This document shows, one piece after another, positions 35,567 through 44,138 of a stretch of 50,640 nucleotides of DNA. Within the stretch, counting starts at the first letter, position 1. Every line of letters starts with the position of its first letter. Location: positions 1 to 50,640 of the forward strand of contig JACQDL010000022.1 of the NCBI GenBank assembly GCA_016201065.1, in the 5' to 3' direction. The position numbers and the translations under genes were made by a program. Source of the stretch: Actinomycetota bacterium (GTDB taxonomy: Bacteria; Actinomycetota; Actinomycetes; Mycobacteriales; JACQDL01). A model generated the notes under the pieces. It was given only the letters and a program-made list of their open reading frames with translations. It did not search any database and had not been told where the DNA came from.

Positions 35567-36232
35567 TCACGCGGCCGGGTCCGCCGGCGCCGAGCCGGCC
35601 GCGGCGTGCCGCTGCTCGATGGCGTCCAACCGCCGGTCGACGGCGTGGCGGGCACGATCGAGCACCTCCGGGGCACCCAGCAGCTGGTAGGCGAGGCTCG
35701 CGGCCTGGGCCAGCGCGACCACCTCGAACGCCACCTGGTCGGCGTCGGGTGGCCCTTCGTCGGCGGAGCCGGACCGGGCACGCTGGGACGCCCGGAGGTC
35801 TCCGGCGGCGAAGGCGTACCAGGACCGCTGGATCCCGGCCAGCCGATCGCGCACGGCGCCGGGCCGGCGATCGAACTCGCTGCCGGCCGCGGTGAAGAAG
35901 CATCCGCCCGGAGTCTCCTCGTCGGCGATGTCCGCGAGGTAGGCGTGCAGGAAGGCGCGGAGCCGGGGCACGCCGGGCGGGAGCTCGGAGATCGGCCCGA
36001 ACAACCGACCTTGCACCCGCTCCAGCGCGTGCTCGACGACGGCGACCTGCAGCGCCTCCTTGGACCCGAAGTGCGCGAAGACCCCGGCCTTGCTCATCCC
36101 CAGGGTCCTGGCGAGCCCGCCGACGGTGACCCCCTCCAGCCCGTCCACCGCGGCCGCGACCAACGCGGCGTCGGCGATCCGGCGCCGCGTCTCCTCGCCC
36201 TGCGCGAGTCTCCGGTCGGTCACGCGTGGCAC
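35567..36232 (-). CDS. TetR-family regulator divergent from the SDR-hydrolase fusion
   Basis: 221 residues. N-terminal HTH TRRRIADAALVAAAVDGLEGVTVGGLARTLGMSKAGVFAHFGSKEALQVAVVEHA, then a helical domain beginning FLHAYLADIADEETPGGCFFTAAGSEFD, a pattern seen in TetR_C_6/YcdC-like members. A perfect AACGATCGTT palindrome lies in the 93-bp divergent promoter. Probably controls itself and the fusion enzyme. Confidence 0.88.
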   Translation of the reverse strand: MPRVTDRRLAQGEETRRRIADAALVAAAVDGLEGVTVGGLARTLGMSKAGVFAHFGSKEALQVAVVEHALERVQGRLFGPISELPPGVPRLRAFLHAYLADIADEETPGGCFFTAAGSEFDRRPGAVRDRLAGIQRSWYAFAAGDLRASQRARSGSADEGPPDADQVAFEVVALAQAASLAYQLLGAPEVLDRARHAVDRRLDAIEQRHAAAGSAPADPAA

Positions 36233-36271
36233 CTCTCTCGCGGTGGGACGCCATGGTGGTGATACTGTACG

Positions 36272-36281
36272 AACGATCGTT
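36272..36281. promoter_or_regulatory. AACGATCGTT operator between TetR and fusion genes
   Basis: A perfect 10-bp palindrome within TACGAACGATCGTTTGA, about 45 bp from each start. It has the typical form of operators of TetR proteins that sit divergently from their target. Confidence 0.6.
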
Positions 36282-36325
36282 TGATTAACTCATGACTGTA
36301 CCGAGCCCAGGGTAGGAGGCAGGCG

Positions 36326-38191
36326 ATGGTGACCGTGGACACGCTGGTCGTCGGGGGCACCGGGCAGATCGGCCGATGGCTGCTTCCGGAGCTGACCCGT
36401 CGTGGCCGGTCGGTCGCCGCGGTCGTCCGCGACGGAGCGGCGAGGGAGGCGGAGCTGCGGGGCTGGGTGGCCGACCACGGTGGTGTTCCGGAGCTGCTCG
36501 TGGTGCTCACCGGCGATCTCGAGCGTCCCGGCCTGGGGCTGACGGCCGCGGACGACCAACGCCTGCTGGCCATCCGCGATGTCTACAACGTGGGCGGGCT
36601 GTTCGCGTTCGGGTTGCCCCTCGACCGGGCGCTCGGGGTGAACCTGGCTGGGACGCTCGACCTTGCCGGGTGGGCGGCGGGCCGGCCCGACCTCCGCCGG
36701 TTCGTGCACGTCAGCGGCTACCGGGTCGGGCGAACGCCCACGCCGGGTGCTGGCGACGGGCGCGCCGAGGCGTTCGACCCGCTCGCCGAGGCGACGATCC
36801 GCCAGCTCGCCGGACGCCGGGGGGCGTATGAGGCAAGCAAGATCGCCGCGGACGTGGCGCTGCGAGCGCACGCCGGCCGTACCGGGCTGCCGCTCACGAT
36901 CGTCAACCCGGCCGGTGTGCTCGGCGACTCCCGCACCGGGGAGACCGTCCAGCGGATCGGACTCGGTGACCTCGTCCACGAGTTGTGGATCGGGCGGCTG
37001 ACCGCCCTCGCCGGCAGCCCCCGGACCTTTGTGCCGATCATCGCCGCCGACGTGCTCGCCGCCTTCCTCGCCGAGCTCGTCGAGCACGAGGAGACCCTGG
37101 GTCGCGCGTACTGGGCGCTGGATCCGGACACCCCACCGCTACCGGAGCTCATCGCCGAGGTGGCTGGGACGATCGGCGTGCGCCCGCCCAGGCGGGTCCT
37201 GCCGGTTGGCGTGGTCCGCCGGTTGCCCCGCGCGCTCACCCACGCCGAGCCGGAGTCGCTGAGCTTCGTGTCCGAGGACCGTTACCCCGTCGAGCCGTAC
37301 CAGGAGTTCGCGCGGCGGGCCGGACTGCCGGAGCCGGCGGCAACCGAGGTGATCCGGCGGTGGAGCATCCACCTCGTCGCCACCGGGTTCGGCACCCACC
37401 CGGCCGCGACCGGGTCCGCGTTCGTGGACATCGCCGGCAGCCGCACGCTGGTCTCCGGCGAGCTCCACCGCCCGCGGGCCGTGCTCCTGCACGGTCTGCC
37501 GCTGGACGGCGAGAGCTGGCGGGCCACCGCCGAGCTGCTCGGTGGCCGGTGCCTGGTCGCGGACCTGCCCGGTCTCGGCCGCTCGTCGCCGACCGGGGGC
37601 ACCCTTGAGGAGTGGGTCGTCGCGCTGCTCGACCGGCTCGATCCGGCCGCCCGCCCCGTGCTGGTGGGGCATTCCCTCGGGGCGGCGCTGGCGGTGCACG
37701 CCGCGGCGAGCCGTCCCGATCGGGTCGCTGGCGTCGTCCTGGTCGCGCCCTACTTCCTCCAGCGCCGGCCGCCCTGGATCCTGCGGGCCCCGGGCCGGTT
37801 GCCCGCCCTGCTGGTCGGCCGGGCGACCGGCCCCGCGCTCGCCGAGCGGGCCGGTGCTCCGACCGATCCGGTCCCGGCCAGCTACGAGTCCGCGGCGGCG
37901 AACCTCAACCGCCGGGGCACCACGCGGCGGGTCATGGCGACGTTGCGGAGGATCTCCGAGCCGGGCGCCCGGCGGCAGCTGGCGGTGTTGCTGGATGAGC
38001 TGACGGTCCCGGTCCGCCTCGTGGTGGGTGACCGCGACCCGTTGGTCAGACCGACCACGAGGCAGGTCCGGGTCATCTCCGGCGCGGGGCATGACGCGCA
38101 CGTCTCGCACCCGCAGGTCGTCGCCGAGACGGCCCGGCGGCTCCTCGGCGAGCGGGCGTCCCGCGCGGCCGGCGCAGAGCTAGATGCATGA
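36326..38191 (+). CDS. fusion of an extended SDR (epimerase/reductase) and an alpha/beta hydrolase
   Basis: 621 residues from an ATG behind AGGAGG. Residues 1-350 form an extended NAD(P)-dependent SDR: GGTGQIGRWLLPEL, a late active-site segment GAYEASKIAADVAL carrying Tyr-x3-Lys, and NPAGVLGDSRTG. Residues about 380-615 form an alpha/beta hydrolase: VLLHGLPLDGESWR, nucleophile Ser in VGHSLGAALAV, Asp in VVGDRDPLV, and His in GAGHDAHVSHP. Both catalytic sets look complete. The frame is uninterrupted, so the fusion is real in this sequence. It may channel a product from reduction to hydrolysis; substrate unknown. Confidence 0.88.
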   Translation: MVTVDTLVVGGTGQIGRWLLPELTRRGRSVAAVVRDGAAREAELRGWVADHGGVPELLVVLTGDLERPGLGLTAADDQRLLAIRDVYNVGGLFAFGLPLDRALGVNLAGTLDLAGWAAGRPDLRRFVHVSGYRVGRTPTPGAGDGRAEAFDPLAEATIRQLAGRRGAYEASKIAADVALRAHAGRTGLPLTIVNPAGVLGDSRTGETVQRIGLGDLVHELWIGRLTALAGSPRTFVPIIAADVLAAFLAELVEHEETLGRAYWALDPDTPPLPELIAEVAGTIGVRPPRRVLPVGVVRRLPRALTHAEPESLSFVSEDRYPVEPYQEFARRAGLPEPAATEVIRRWSIHLVATGFGTHPAATGSAFVDIAGSRTLVSGELHRPRAVLLHGLPLDGESWRATAELLGGRCLVADLPGLGRSSPTGGTLEEWVVALLDRLDPAARPVLVGHSLGAALAVHAAASRPDRVAGVVLVAPYFLQRRPPWILRAPGRLPALLVGRATGPALAERAGAPTDPVPASYESAAANLNRRGTTRRVMATLRRISEPGARRQLAVLLDELTVPVRLVVGDRDPLVRPTTRQVRVISGAGHDAHVSHPQVVAETARRLLGERASRAAGAELDA

Positions 38192-38251
38192 GGAATTTTT
38201 GGATGCAGAATCAAGGCAGATCGCGTCTATTTGAGAGTTATATGCATCTAG
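38180..38251. repeat. 10-bp inverted repeat around an AT-rich intergenic patch
   Basis: CTAGATGCAT (38180-38189, overlapping the last codons of the fusion gene) is the exact reverse complement of ATGCATCTAG (38242-38251). The 52 bases between and the 70 after are clearly more AT-rich than the surroundings (GAATTTTTGGATG, TTGAGAGTTATATG). It could be a looping operator pair or a hairpin ending the upstream transcript. Confidence 0.55.
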
Positions 38252-38377
38252 GCGGGCCGATCATTGCTCCGTCTCCTCGCTTTCTGTAGACAGATTCTTC
38301 CTGATCGGCTTAGGCTGTGCGAGGCACAAGATCGGGTCGGATGCCGGCCCGCCGCCGATCGAATGAGGAGCAACATC

Positions 38378-39100
38378 GTGCAGATCGAGAACTCCGTCGC
38401 GCTGGTCACCGGCGCGAACCGCGGAATCGGTGCCCAGTTCGTCGCTCATCTCCTGGCGCGGGGCGCAGCCAAGGTCTACGCCGGCGCACGCCGGCCGGAG
38501 AGCCTGGCTGCCGTGGTGGCGGCCGCCGGCGGGAGGGTCGTTCCGGTCCAGATGGACATCGACGACCCAGCGTCGGTCAACGCGGCAGCGGCCTTCGCCA
38601 GCGACGTGAACCTGCTGATCAACAACGCCGGGGTGCTCGCGTTCGGCGGCCCCCTCGACGGTGACCCGAGCCAGATCGCCCGGGACATGGAAACGAACTA
38701 CTTCGGGACGCTGCGATCCTGCCGCGCCTTCGTGCCGGTCCTGGAGGCGACCGGCGGCGGCGCGATCGTCAACGTCCTGACCATCATCGCGCTCGCGCCG
38801 ATGCCGGGACTCGGCGGCTACAGCGCCTCGAAGGCCGCCGCCTACTCGATGACCCAGGCGCTGCGGGCCCAGCTTCGGGACCGGAACATCACCGTGCACG
38901 GCGTGTTCCCGGCCGGCGTCGACACCGACATGCTCGCGGGCGTCGACGCGGAGAAGGCGGACCCCAGCGACGTTGTGGCCGCGGCACTCGACGGGCTGGT
39001 CGCGGGGACCGAGGACATCACGACCGGTTCCGCGTCGGACTTGGCGTACGCGGCCTGGTTGGCCAACCCGAAGGACCTGGAGACCATGCTCGCGAGCTGA
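38378..39100 (+). CDS. short-chain dehydrogenase/reductase
   Basis: 240 residues from a GTG behind GAGGAG. SDR motifs: TGANRGIGAQF, MDIDDPAS, NNAGVLAFGG, NYFGT, VLTIIALAPMPGLGGYSASKAAAY and PAGVDTDML. The usual catalytic Ser appears as Thr in NVLTIIALA, which is unusual, while Tyr and Lys (YSASK) are kept. It may be a weak or atypical enzyme. Its 3' end overlaps the convergent small gene at 39018 by 83 bp. Confidence 0.85.
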   Translation: MQIENSVALVTGANRGIGAQFVAHLLARGAAKVYAGARRPESLAAVVAAAGGRVVPVQMDIDDPASVNAAAAFASDVNLLINNAGVLAFGGPLDGDPSQIARDMETNYFGTLRSCRAFVPVLEATGGGAIVNVLTIIALAPMPGLGGYSASKAAAYSMTQALRAQLRDRNITVHGVFPAGVDTDMLAGVDAEKADPSDVVAAALDGLVAGTEDITTGSASDLAYAAWLANPKDLETMLAS

Positions 39101-39389
39101 CCGGGCCGCTGATGGTGATCCGGTTGCGGACGTCGTCGATCCGCCCGGACACCGGGTCGAGGCGAATGCTGTCGGGCAGCTGGAAGCGTTCGGCGAGGTG
39201 GCCGAAGTCGATCGGGTCCAGCAGCTCGCAACGCCACCCGTCACGAGCCGGGTGGAAGCCGAACAGGTCGGTCCGGTACCTGATCCGGGCGCCCCGCGCG
39301 ACCAGCGCGTCGAGCAGCGGGAGCAGGTGCGCGACCGGTACGTCGAGGCTGGGCGAGTCGGCCAGGCAGGGGGTCGGCTCGCCGGTCAC
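39018..39389 (-). CDS. candidate immunity protein of the ESX-type toxin
   Basis: 123 residues from a GTG that overlaps the toxin stop (GTGA at 39386-39389). The reliable part reads CLADSPSLDVPVAHLLPLLDALVARGARIRYRTD followed by GWRCELLDPIDFGHLAERFQLPD and a V-x-D-x-x-R-N segment. The last 25-30 codons are antisense to the SDR 3' end and look less natural. No family recognised. A small cytoplasmic protein immediately downstream of, and coupled to, a polymorphic toxin gene is the usual place for immunity, so the role is inferred from position only. Confidence 0.6.
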   Translation of the reverse strand: MTGEPTPCLADSPSLDVPVAHLLPLLDALVARGARIRYRTDLFGFHPARDGWRCELLDPIDFGHLAERFQLPDSIRLDPVSGRIDDVRNRITISGPVSSRAWSPGPSGWPTRPRTPSPTRNRS

Positions 39390-41059
39390 CGGGTGGCCAC
39401 CGCCCGCAGCCGCTCCCGGACCTGGTCGGCGTCGATCCGGGACACACCCCCATCGAGGGTCCGGCTGGACAGGTAGGTCACAGCGCCGGTCCGGACCAGC
39501 GTCCGGAAGGCCGGTACGAAGTACTGCCGCATGCCGCCGGCCCCCCACTGCGGGTTGGCCGCCGGCCGGCAGACGGCGACCTCGACCGGTTCCACCAGCC
39601 GGTAGGTCGACTGGACCGCTGGGTACCGCCAGCCGCCGTCGGGTGACCGGTGTGGGGCGACCTGACGGCCCTCGTGACCGGTCCGGGCCGCGTCGTCCAT
39701 CGGGACGGCGACGGGGTCTGTCGGGTCTACCGGGTCTGCCGGGTCGAGCGGCATCGCGTAGCCGGTGCCGCCGCCGTCGGTCTCGCGCCCCTCGGGGTAC
39801 AACCGCCCGGTAGCGGTGATCAGCGCGCCGGCAGGCAACGTGATGAGCTGCCAGTCGTCCACGCCCGGGTAGTCGTCGTGGTCGGACCAACCGGCGGCCT
39901 GCTCCGCGGCGTTGCCGGCCGGGGCGGGCTCGACACCGTTGAGCCCGCCGTACCGGGCGCGCAGGTCGTCGGCGTCAACCCGATCCGGCGCGACCGTGGC
40001 GCGGTCGGGCGCAGCCTCGGTGACCGGTGGGATCAGGAAGGTTCCCTGCGCCGGGGATGCCGACCTGCCCTCCTCGCTCCGGTGTGGCTCACCGCCGCCC
40101 GACGCGCCGGGTCCGACCGCGACGGGCTGCGGACCGACCGGACCGACCGGACCGACCGGTCGGGACGGCGCGATCACCAGCGTGGCCGTCCCGACCGCGC
40201 CCGCGGCCGCCGTCGCGGCCAGGCCCGGCAGGCCACCGACGACGCTCGCCGGGTTTCCCTCGCCCGCGCCGGCGGACCCGCCGGGCGGGGTGGCCGGGAC
40301 TCCGTCGGCCGGCGTGGCGCCGGGCATCTGGCCAAGGGTCGCGTGAGTGGGGTGGTGGGTTCGGGTGCCGGCAGGCGCCAGCGGCTCGGCAGCACGCGCC
40401 GTGGACGCGGCGGCGGTCGCGGCGGCCGTCGTGGTGAAACCCACGTGGCCGGTGCCGTGCTCGGTCGGGGCGGTCGGCTTCGTCGCCGCGAAGGCCTTCG
40501 TCTGCTCGGAACCGTCAGCATGCACGGACGGTCCGTCCCAGCCAGCCGTTCCGGACGGTCGCGGGACGGACCGGAACGCGGCGGCGGCCGGCTCAACCCG
40601 ACCGGCCACGACCGGAGTGGCGGACGAGCGGGCGCCGGACGAGCGGGCGCCGGACGAGCGGCGGCCGACCCGGCGGTCCGGCAGGGAGCTCACCTCGACC
40701 AGTCTGCCGGCGGCGCGCCGGTCGAGCTCGCTGGCCTCCGCCTCCAGCGCGGCGGGCTGGTCGGCGAGCCGTCGTGCCCGCTCCTTGAGGACGGCGATCT
40801 CGTGGCCGAACCGGGCCAGCACCTCGCTGGCAGCCTGCGCGCGCTGGGCCGCGTCGCGCGTCGCGGTGGCCAGGTCGCCGGCGCGGTGGCTGGCCAGCTC
40901 GTGTGCGGCGCCGCGCCAGTCCGGCCGTGCGGTCACGCCCGCCGGCCCGGTGAGCCCATCCTCGATCCGGCCGAGCTGCTCGGCGAACCGGCGCAGCAGC
41001 CGGGCCAGGCCGGTGTAGCGCTCGGGGTCGCACGCCAGCAGTGCCTCCAGCGTCACCAT
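39386..41059 (-). CDS. putative type VII-exported polymorphic toxin, possibly TNT-like
   Basis: 557 residues from the ATG at 41059. Residues 1-115 are helical with a WxG-type turn (PDWRG, 47-51), like ESX substrates. Residues 120-400 are a long Pro/Ala/Gly/Thr linker with internal repeats (RSSGA, VGPVGP). The C-terminal 150 residues (from about [18 protein letters not shown]) are compact, with [15 protein letters not shown] and [25 protein letters not shown]. That layout (Y-x-V-x-x-P, then G-G-x-x-QY, then a terminal helix-strand) recalls the tuberculosis necrotizing toxin NAD-glycohydrolase fold, with Gln512 matching its GGTQY glutamine. The resemblance is from memory and needs a profile search. 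Confidence 0.6.
   Translation of the reverse strand: MVTLEALLACDPERYTGLARLLRRFAEQLGRIEDGLTGPAGVTARPDWRGAAHELASHRAGDLATATRDAAQRAQAASEVLARFGHEIAVLKERARRLADQPAALEAEASELDRRAAGRLVEVSSLPDRRVGRRSSGARSSGARSSATPVVAGRVEPAAAAFRSVPRPSGTAGWDGPSVHADGSEQTKAFAATKPTAPTEHGTGHVGFTTTAAATAAASTARAAEPLAPAGTRTHHPTHATLGQMPGATPADGVPATPPGGSAGAGEGNPASVVGGLPGLAATAAAGAVGTATLVIAPSRPVGPVGPVGPQPVAVGPGASGGGEPHRSEEGRSASPAQGTFLIPPVTEAAPDRATVAPDRVDADDLRARYGGLNGVEPAPAGNAAEQAAGWSDHDDYPGVDDWQLITLPAGALITATGRLYPEGRETDGGGTGYAMPLDPADPVDPTDPVAVPMDDAARTGHEGRQVAPHRSPDGGWRYPAVQSTYRLVEPVEVAVCRPAANPQWGAGGMRQYFVPAFRTLVRTGAVTYLSSRTLDGGVSRIDADQVRERLRAVATR
40131..40157. repeat. triplicated 9-bp coding repeat
   Basis: GGACCGACC is repeated three times in tandem and encodes VGPVGPVGP in the toxin linker. 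A second coding repeat, CGGACGAGCGGGCGC (two and two-thirds copies, 40621-40660), encodes [12 protein letters not shown]. Such repeats can change linker length by slippage. Confidence 0.8.
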
Positions 41060-41064
41060 CGCGG

Positions 41065-41394
41065 TCAGCTCCCGTCGGCAGTCTGCCGGGCGGCGCGTGT
41101 GGCCGCGGCGTCGGTACCGCGATATGCCGCGCCGGCCTGGCTCAACGCCGTGCCGTGCTGGTCCAGCGCGCCGGCCAGTTCGGACAGGCTGGCGCGGACC
41201 CCGGTCAGCGCCTCATCCAGCGCCCGCTCGATGTGGAACCCGAGTGGCGCGGCGCGCTCGACCGGGTCGAGCGCGGCCAGCAGGCCGCGGACCGCCTCGG
41301 CGAGCTTGCCGGCCTGCACCCCGGCCTGGCCGAGCTGCTCGGGTTGCACCTCGAACCGCGCCACGTTCTCGATCCCGTCCCGTATGTCCAGCAA
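41065..41394 (-). CDS. ESX secretion-associated EspC-like small protein
   Basis: 109 residues from a TTG at 41394 behind GGAGG. All-helical, reading [25 protein letters not shown] at the N-terminus and [23 protein letters not shown] at the C-terminus. The final Y-R-x-T-D-x-x-A segment is the usual end of the EspC/DUF2580-type ESX partner proteins. It lies five bases before the toxin gene and probably co-folds with the toxin N-terminus for type VII export. Confidence 0.75.
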   Translation of the reverse strand: MLDIRDGIENVARFEVQPEQLGQAGVQAGKLAEAVRGLLAALDPVERAAPLGFHIERALDEALTGVRASLSELAGALDQHGTALSQAGAAYRGTDAAATRAARQTADGS

Positions 41395-41484
41395 GTCGGA
41401 TTCCTCCGAATGGTACCCTGGCGGACCTCGGATCGTCATCTCCCGATCGCCGGCCGGTTGATCGTCGCCGGTACGGTGGCCGTC

Positions 41485-42570
41485 ATGCCGACACCCCTGA
41501 CCACCGAGGCGATTCGACGGGCGCCCAAGGTGTTGCTTCACGATCATCTTGATGGCGGGCTGCGGCCGGCCACCGTCATCGAGCTCGCCGCTGCGAGCGG
41601 CTACCGCGGCCTGCCCACGACCGACCCGACCGAGCTCGGCCGATGGTTCCGCGATGCGGCCGACTCCGGCTCCCTGGAGCGGTACCTGGAGACGTTCGCG
41701 CACACCGTCGGGGTGATGCAGAGCGCGCCGGCCCTGACCCGGGTGGCCGCCGAGTGCGCCGAGGACCTCGCCGCGGACGGCGTGGTGTACGCCGAGGTGC
41801 GGTTCGCCCCGGAGCTGCACCTGGAGTCCGGGCTCAGCCTGGATGAGGTGGTCGAGGCGGTGCTGGCTGGCTTCGCCCAGGGTGTCGCCCGGTCCGGTGG
41901 CGGGCTGCGGGTGGGCACGCTGCTCACCGCGATGCGGCACGCCGCCCGCTCGATGGAGATCGCGGAGCTCGCGGTGCGGTACCGGGACGCCGGTGTGGTC
42001 GGCTTCGACATCGCCGGGGCGGAGGCCGGCTACCCACCGACCCGGCACCTGGACGCCTTCGAGTACTGCCAGCGGGAGAACTTCCACTTCACCATCCATG
42101 CCGGCGAGGCGTTCGGGTTGCCGTCGATCTGGCAGGCGTTGCAGTGGTGCGGCGCGGACCGGCTCGGCCACGGCGTACGGATCATCGACGACATCACCGT
42201 GCACGACGACGGCACGGTCACCCTGGGCCGGCTGGCCAGCTACGTCCGGGACAAGCGCATCCCGCTGGAGATGTGCCCGAGCTCCAACGTGCAGACCGGC
42301 GCGGCGAAGTCGATCGCCGAGCACCCGCTGGGGCTGCTGTCCCGGCTGAGGTTCCGGGTCACCGTGAACACCGACAACCGGCTGATGAGTGGCTGCTCGA
42401 TGAGCTCGGAGATGGCGGCGCTGGTGGACGCCTTCGGCTTCGGCTGGACCGACCTGCGGTGGCTGACGATCAACGCGATGAAGTCGACGTTCATCCCCTT
42501 CGACCAGCGGCTGGAGCTGATCGAAGGGGTGATCAAACCGGGGTACGCCGAGCTGCTCGGCCCGGTCTGA
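41485..42570 (+). CDS. add: adenosine deaminase
   Basis: 361 residues from the ATG at 41485. Zinc motif [10 protein letters not shown] (His19 and His21), [15 protein letters not shown] (His and catalytic Glu), DRLGHGVRI and [11 protein letters not shown] (Asp). It deaminates adenosine/deoxyadenosine to inosine/deoxyinosine in purine salvage. The pattern HLDGGLRP is that of actinobacterial Add proteins rather than of adenine deaminases. Confidence 0.93.
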   Translation: MPTPLTTEAIRRAPKVLLHDHLDGGLRPATVIELAAASGYRGLPTTDPTELGRWFRDAADSGSLERYLETFAHTVGVMQSAPALTRVAAECAEDLAADGVVYAEVRFAPELHLESGLSLDEVVEAVLAGFAQGVARSGGGLRVGTLLTAMRHAARSMEIAELAVRYRDAGVVGFDIAGAEAGYPPTRHLDAFEYCQRENFHFTIHAGEAFGLPSIWQALQWCGADRLGHGVRIIDDITVHDDGTVTLGRLASYVRDKRIPLEMCPSSNVQTGAAKSIAEHPLGLLSRLRFRVTVNTDNRLMSGCSMSSEMAALVDAFGFGWTDLRWLTINAMKSTFIPFDQRLELIEGVIKPGYAELLGPV

Positions 42571-42631
42571 CCGTCCCGATCTTCTCGTCGGCACCCGGGG
42601 GCGCTGGGCAGGGGTAGCATCGTTCCGGCAG

Positions 42632-42647
42632 ATACCCCTACGGGTAT
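42632..42647. promoter_or_regulatory. CsoR/CstR-like operator upstream of the PIG-L deacetylase
   Basis: ATACCC-CTAC-GGGTAT is a perfect 6-bp inverted repeat with a 4-base centre, 25 bp before the start codon. This is the typical shape of sites bound by CsoR/RcnR-family (DUF156) metal or persulfide sensors. No such regulator is encoded in the window. Confidence 0.6.
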
Positions 42648-42671
42648 GCCTGCGGGTGGGCGGGAGGATCG

Positions 42672-43460
42672 ATGCGAGAGACCGACCCGGGCGGCTTCGC
42701 GGCTGCCCCCCGCCGTGATCCCGCCGGCACGCGGTCCGGCCTGCCGGAGTGGGCGAGAGTGCTGGCGGTGGTGGCCCATCCCGACGACGAGTCGTTCGGG
42801 TTGGGTGCGGTGCTCGCCGCCTTTGCCAGCGATGGGGCCGACGTCGGCGTGCTGTGCCTGACCCGGGGTGAGGCGTCCACCCTGCACGGCGTTCCCGGGG
42901 ATCTCGGCGTTCCCGGGGATCTCGGGGATCTCGGGCCGATCCGCGCCGCCGAGCTGGCCGAGGCCGCTCGGATGCTCGGTGTCGAGGACGTCACCCTGCT
43001 CGACGAGCCGGACGGCGCACTGGACGCGGTCGACCCGCAGCGGCTCGCCACGCACGTGCTCGCGGCGATCACCAGGTTCCAGCCGGACGGCATGGTGGCA
43101 TTCGACGACGACGGCGTGACCGGTCATCCGGATCACGCCGCGGCGACCCGCTGCGCGCTGGCCGTGGCGGCCCAGCGCGGCCTGCCGGTGCTCGGCTGGG
43201 CGCTCCCCACGGAGGTGGCCAGCCGGCTCAACGCCGAGTACGGCGCGGCGTTCACCGGCCGGACCCGGGACGAGCTCGACCTGACCATCACGGTGGACCG
43301 GACCCGGCAGCGCACCGCGGTGGGGGCGCACGCGAGCCAGGCCGTACCGGGCAGCGTGCTGTGGCGCCGCCTCGAACTGCTCGGCCGGTCGGAGCACCTG
43401 CACTGGCTGGCACCACCGCCACCGCCACGGCCACCCGGTCGCTCGACCGGGTCCGGCTAG
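42672..43460 (+). CDS. PIG-L (LmbE-like) zinc N-deacetylase
   Basis: 262 residues from an ATG behind GGGAGG. Metal motif AHPDDE (35-40) and the second site GHPDHAA; the rest fits the MshB/Mca/LmbE family, which removes acetyl groups from GlcNAc-type substrates or cleaves mycothiol conjugates. A tandem duplication of an 18-bp unit (42888-42923, then half a unit) gives GVPGDLGVPGDLGDLG just after the first strand-helix, an insertion unusual for the family. The CsoR-like operator suggests metal- or thiol-stress control, which would suit a mycothiol-related substrate (inference). Confidence 0.86.
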   Translation: MRETDPGGFAAAPRRDPAGTRSGLPEWARVLAVVAHPDDESFGLGAVLAAFASDGADVGVLCLTRGEASTLHGVPGDLGVPGDLGDLGPIRAAELAEAARMLGVEDVTLLDEPDGALDAVDPQRLATHVLAAITRFQPDGMVAFDDDGVTGHPDHAAATRCALAVAAQRGLPVLGWALPTEVASRLNAEYGAAFTGRTRDELDLTITVDRTRQRTAVGAHASQAVPGSVLWRRLELLGRSEHLHWLAPPPPPRPPGRSTGSG

Positions 43461-43498
43461 CCGGATCGTGCTCGGATGGTGCGGGTGGGTGTCCGGCG

Positions 43499-43987
43499 TC
43501 ACCAGACCGGGCGCAGCCCGCTCGGCCGGCCCGGACCGCTGGACGCCAGCACGGCGCGCAGGTCCTCCCGGATCGCGTCCAGCCGATCGGCGCCGAGCAA
43601 CTGCGCCCAGCGCTCCTCCATCTCGCCGCAGATCCGGTCGGTGCGGGCCAGGTACGCCCGGCCCAGCGAGGTGAGCGCGAGCGTCTGCGCCCGCCGGTCG
43701 GTCGGGTGCGGCCGGCGGCGCAGGTATCCCCAGTCCACCAGCTCCGCGACGGCCTGGGCCGCCGCCTGCCTGGTCACGCCGAGCTGCCTGGCCAGCTCGG
43801 CGGAGGTCACGGCCGGCTGGTCGGTGACGAGCCGGAAGGTCGCGCCGTGGGCGGGCCGGAGCGGCTCGTGCCCGTCCTCGGCGAGCCGCTGGGTCAGCTG
43901 GTCTGTCATCGTCCGCAGCGCGGCGGCCAGCAGCATCGGCAGCTCGCTGGGCGGGTGCGGGGACCCGATCGCGGGCTGGGTAGCCAT
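43499..43987 (-). CDS. MarR-family regulator
   Basis: 162 residues from an ATG behind CAGGAGG. Winged helix ATFRLVTDQPAVTSAELARQLGVTRQAAAQAVAELVDWGYLRRRPHPTDRRAQTLALT, with the wing DRRA. It converges with the PIG-L gene and is divergent from the GH15 gene (151-bp gap), which is a possible target. No clear palindrome was found in that gap. Confidence 0.88.
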   Translation of the reverse strand: MATQPAIGSPHPPSELPMLLAAALRTMTDQLTQRLAEDGHEPLRPAHGATFRLVTDQPAVTSAELARQLGVTRQAAAQAVAELVDWGYLRRRPHPTDRRAQTLALTSLGRAYLARTDRICGEMEERWAQLLGADRLDAIREDLRAVLASSGPGRPSGLRPVW

Positions 43988-44138
43988 GGCGCGGCCTCCT
44001 GGAGTCGATCGGGGGTCGGCTGGCTACCGTAGCCCGGGCGGCTGTTCAACGTGATCTGCCACGCCGGCCACCAGCGGGCGGATGCGCCGTACGCTGGTGG
44101 CCGGCGGAGCGGTCCGGGTGGGGACGGTGGGAGCGGGT

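Noticed and set aside
39650-41461. 603-residue plus-strand frame opposite the toxin gene
   Set aside because: The minus strand has the ribosome binding site, natural helical segments and operon context; the plus frame is low-complexity Arg/Gly-rich.
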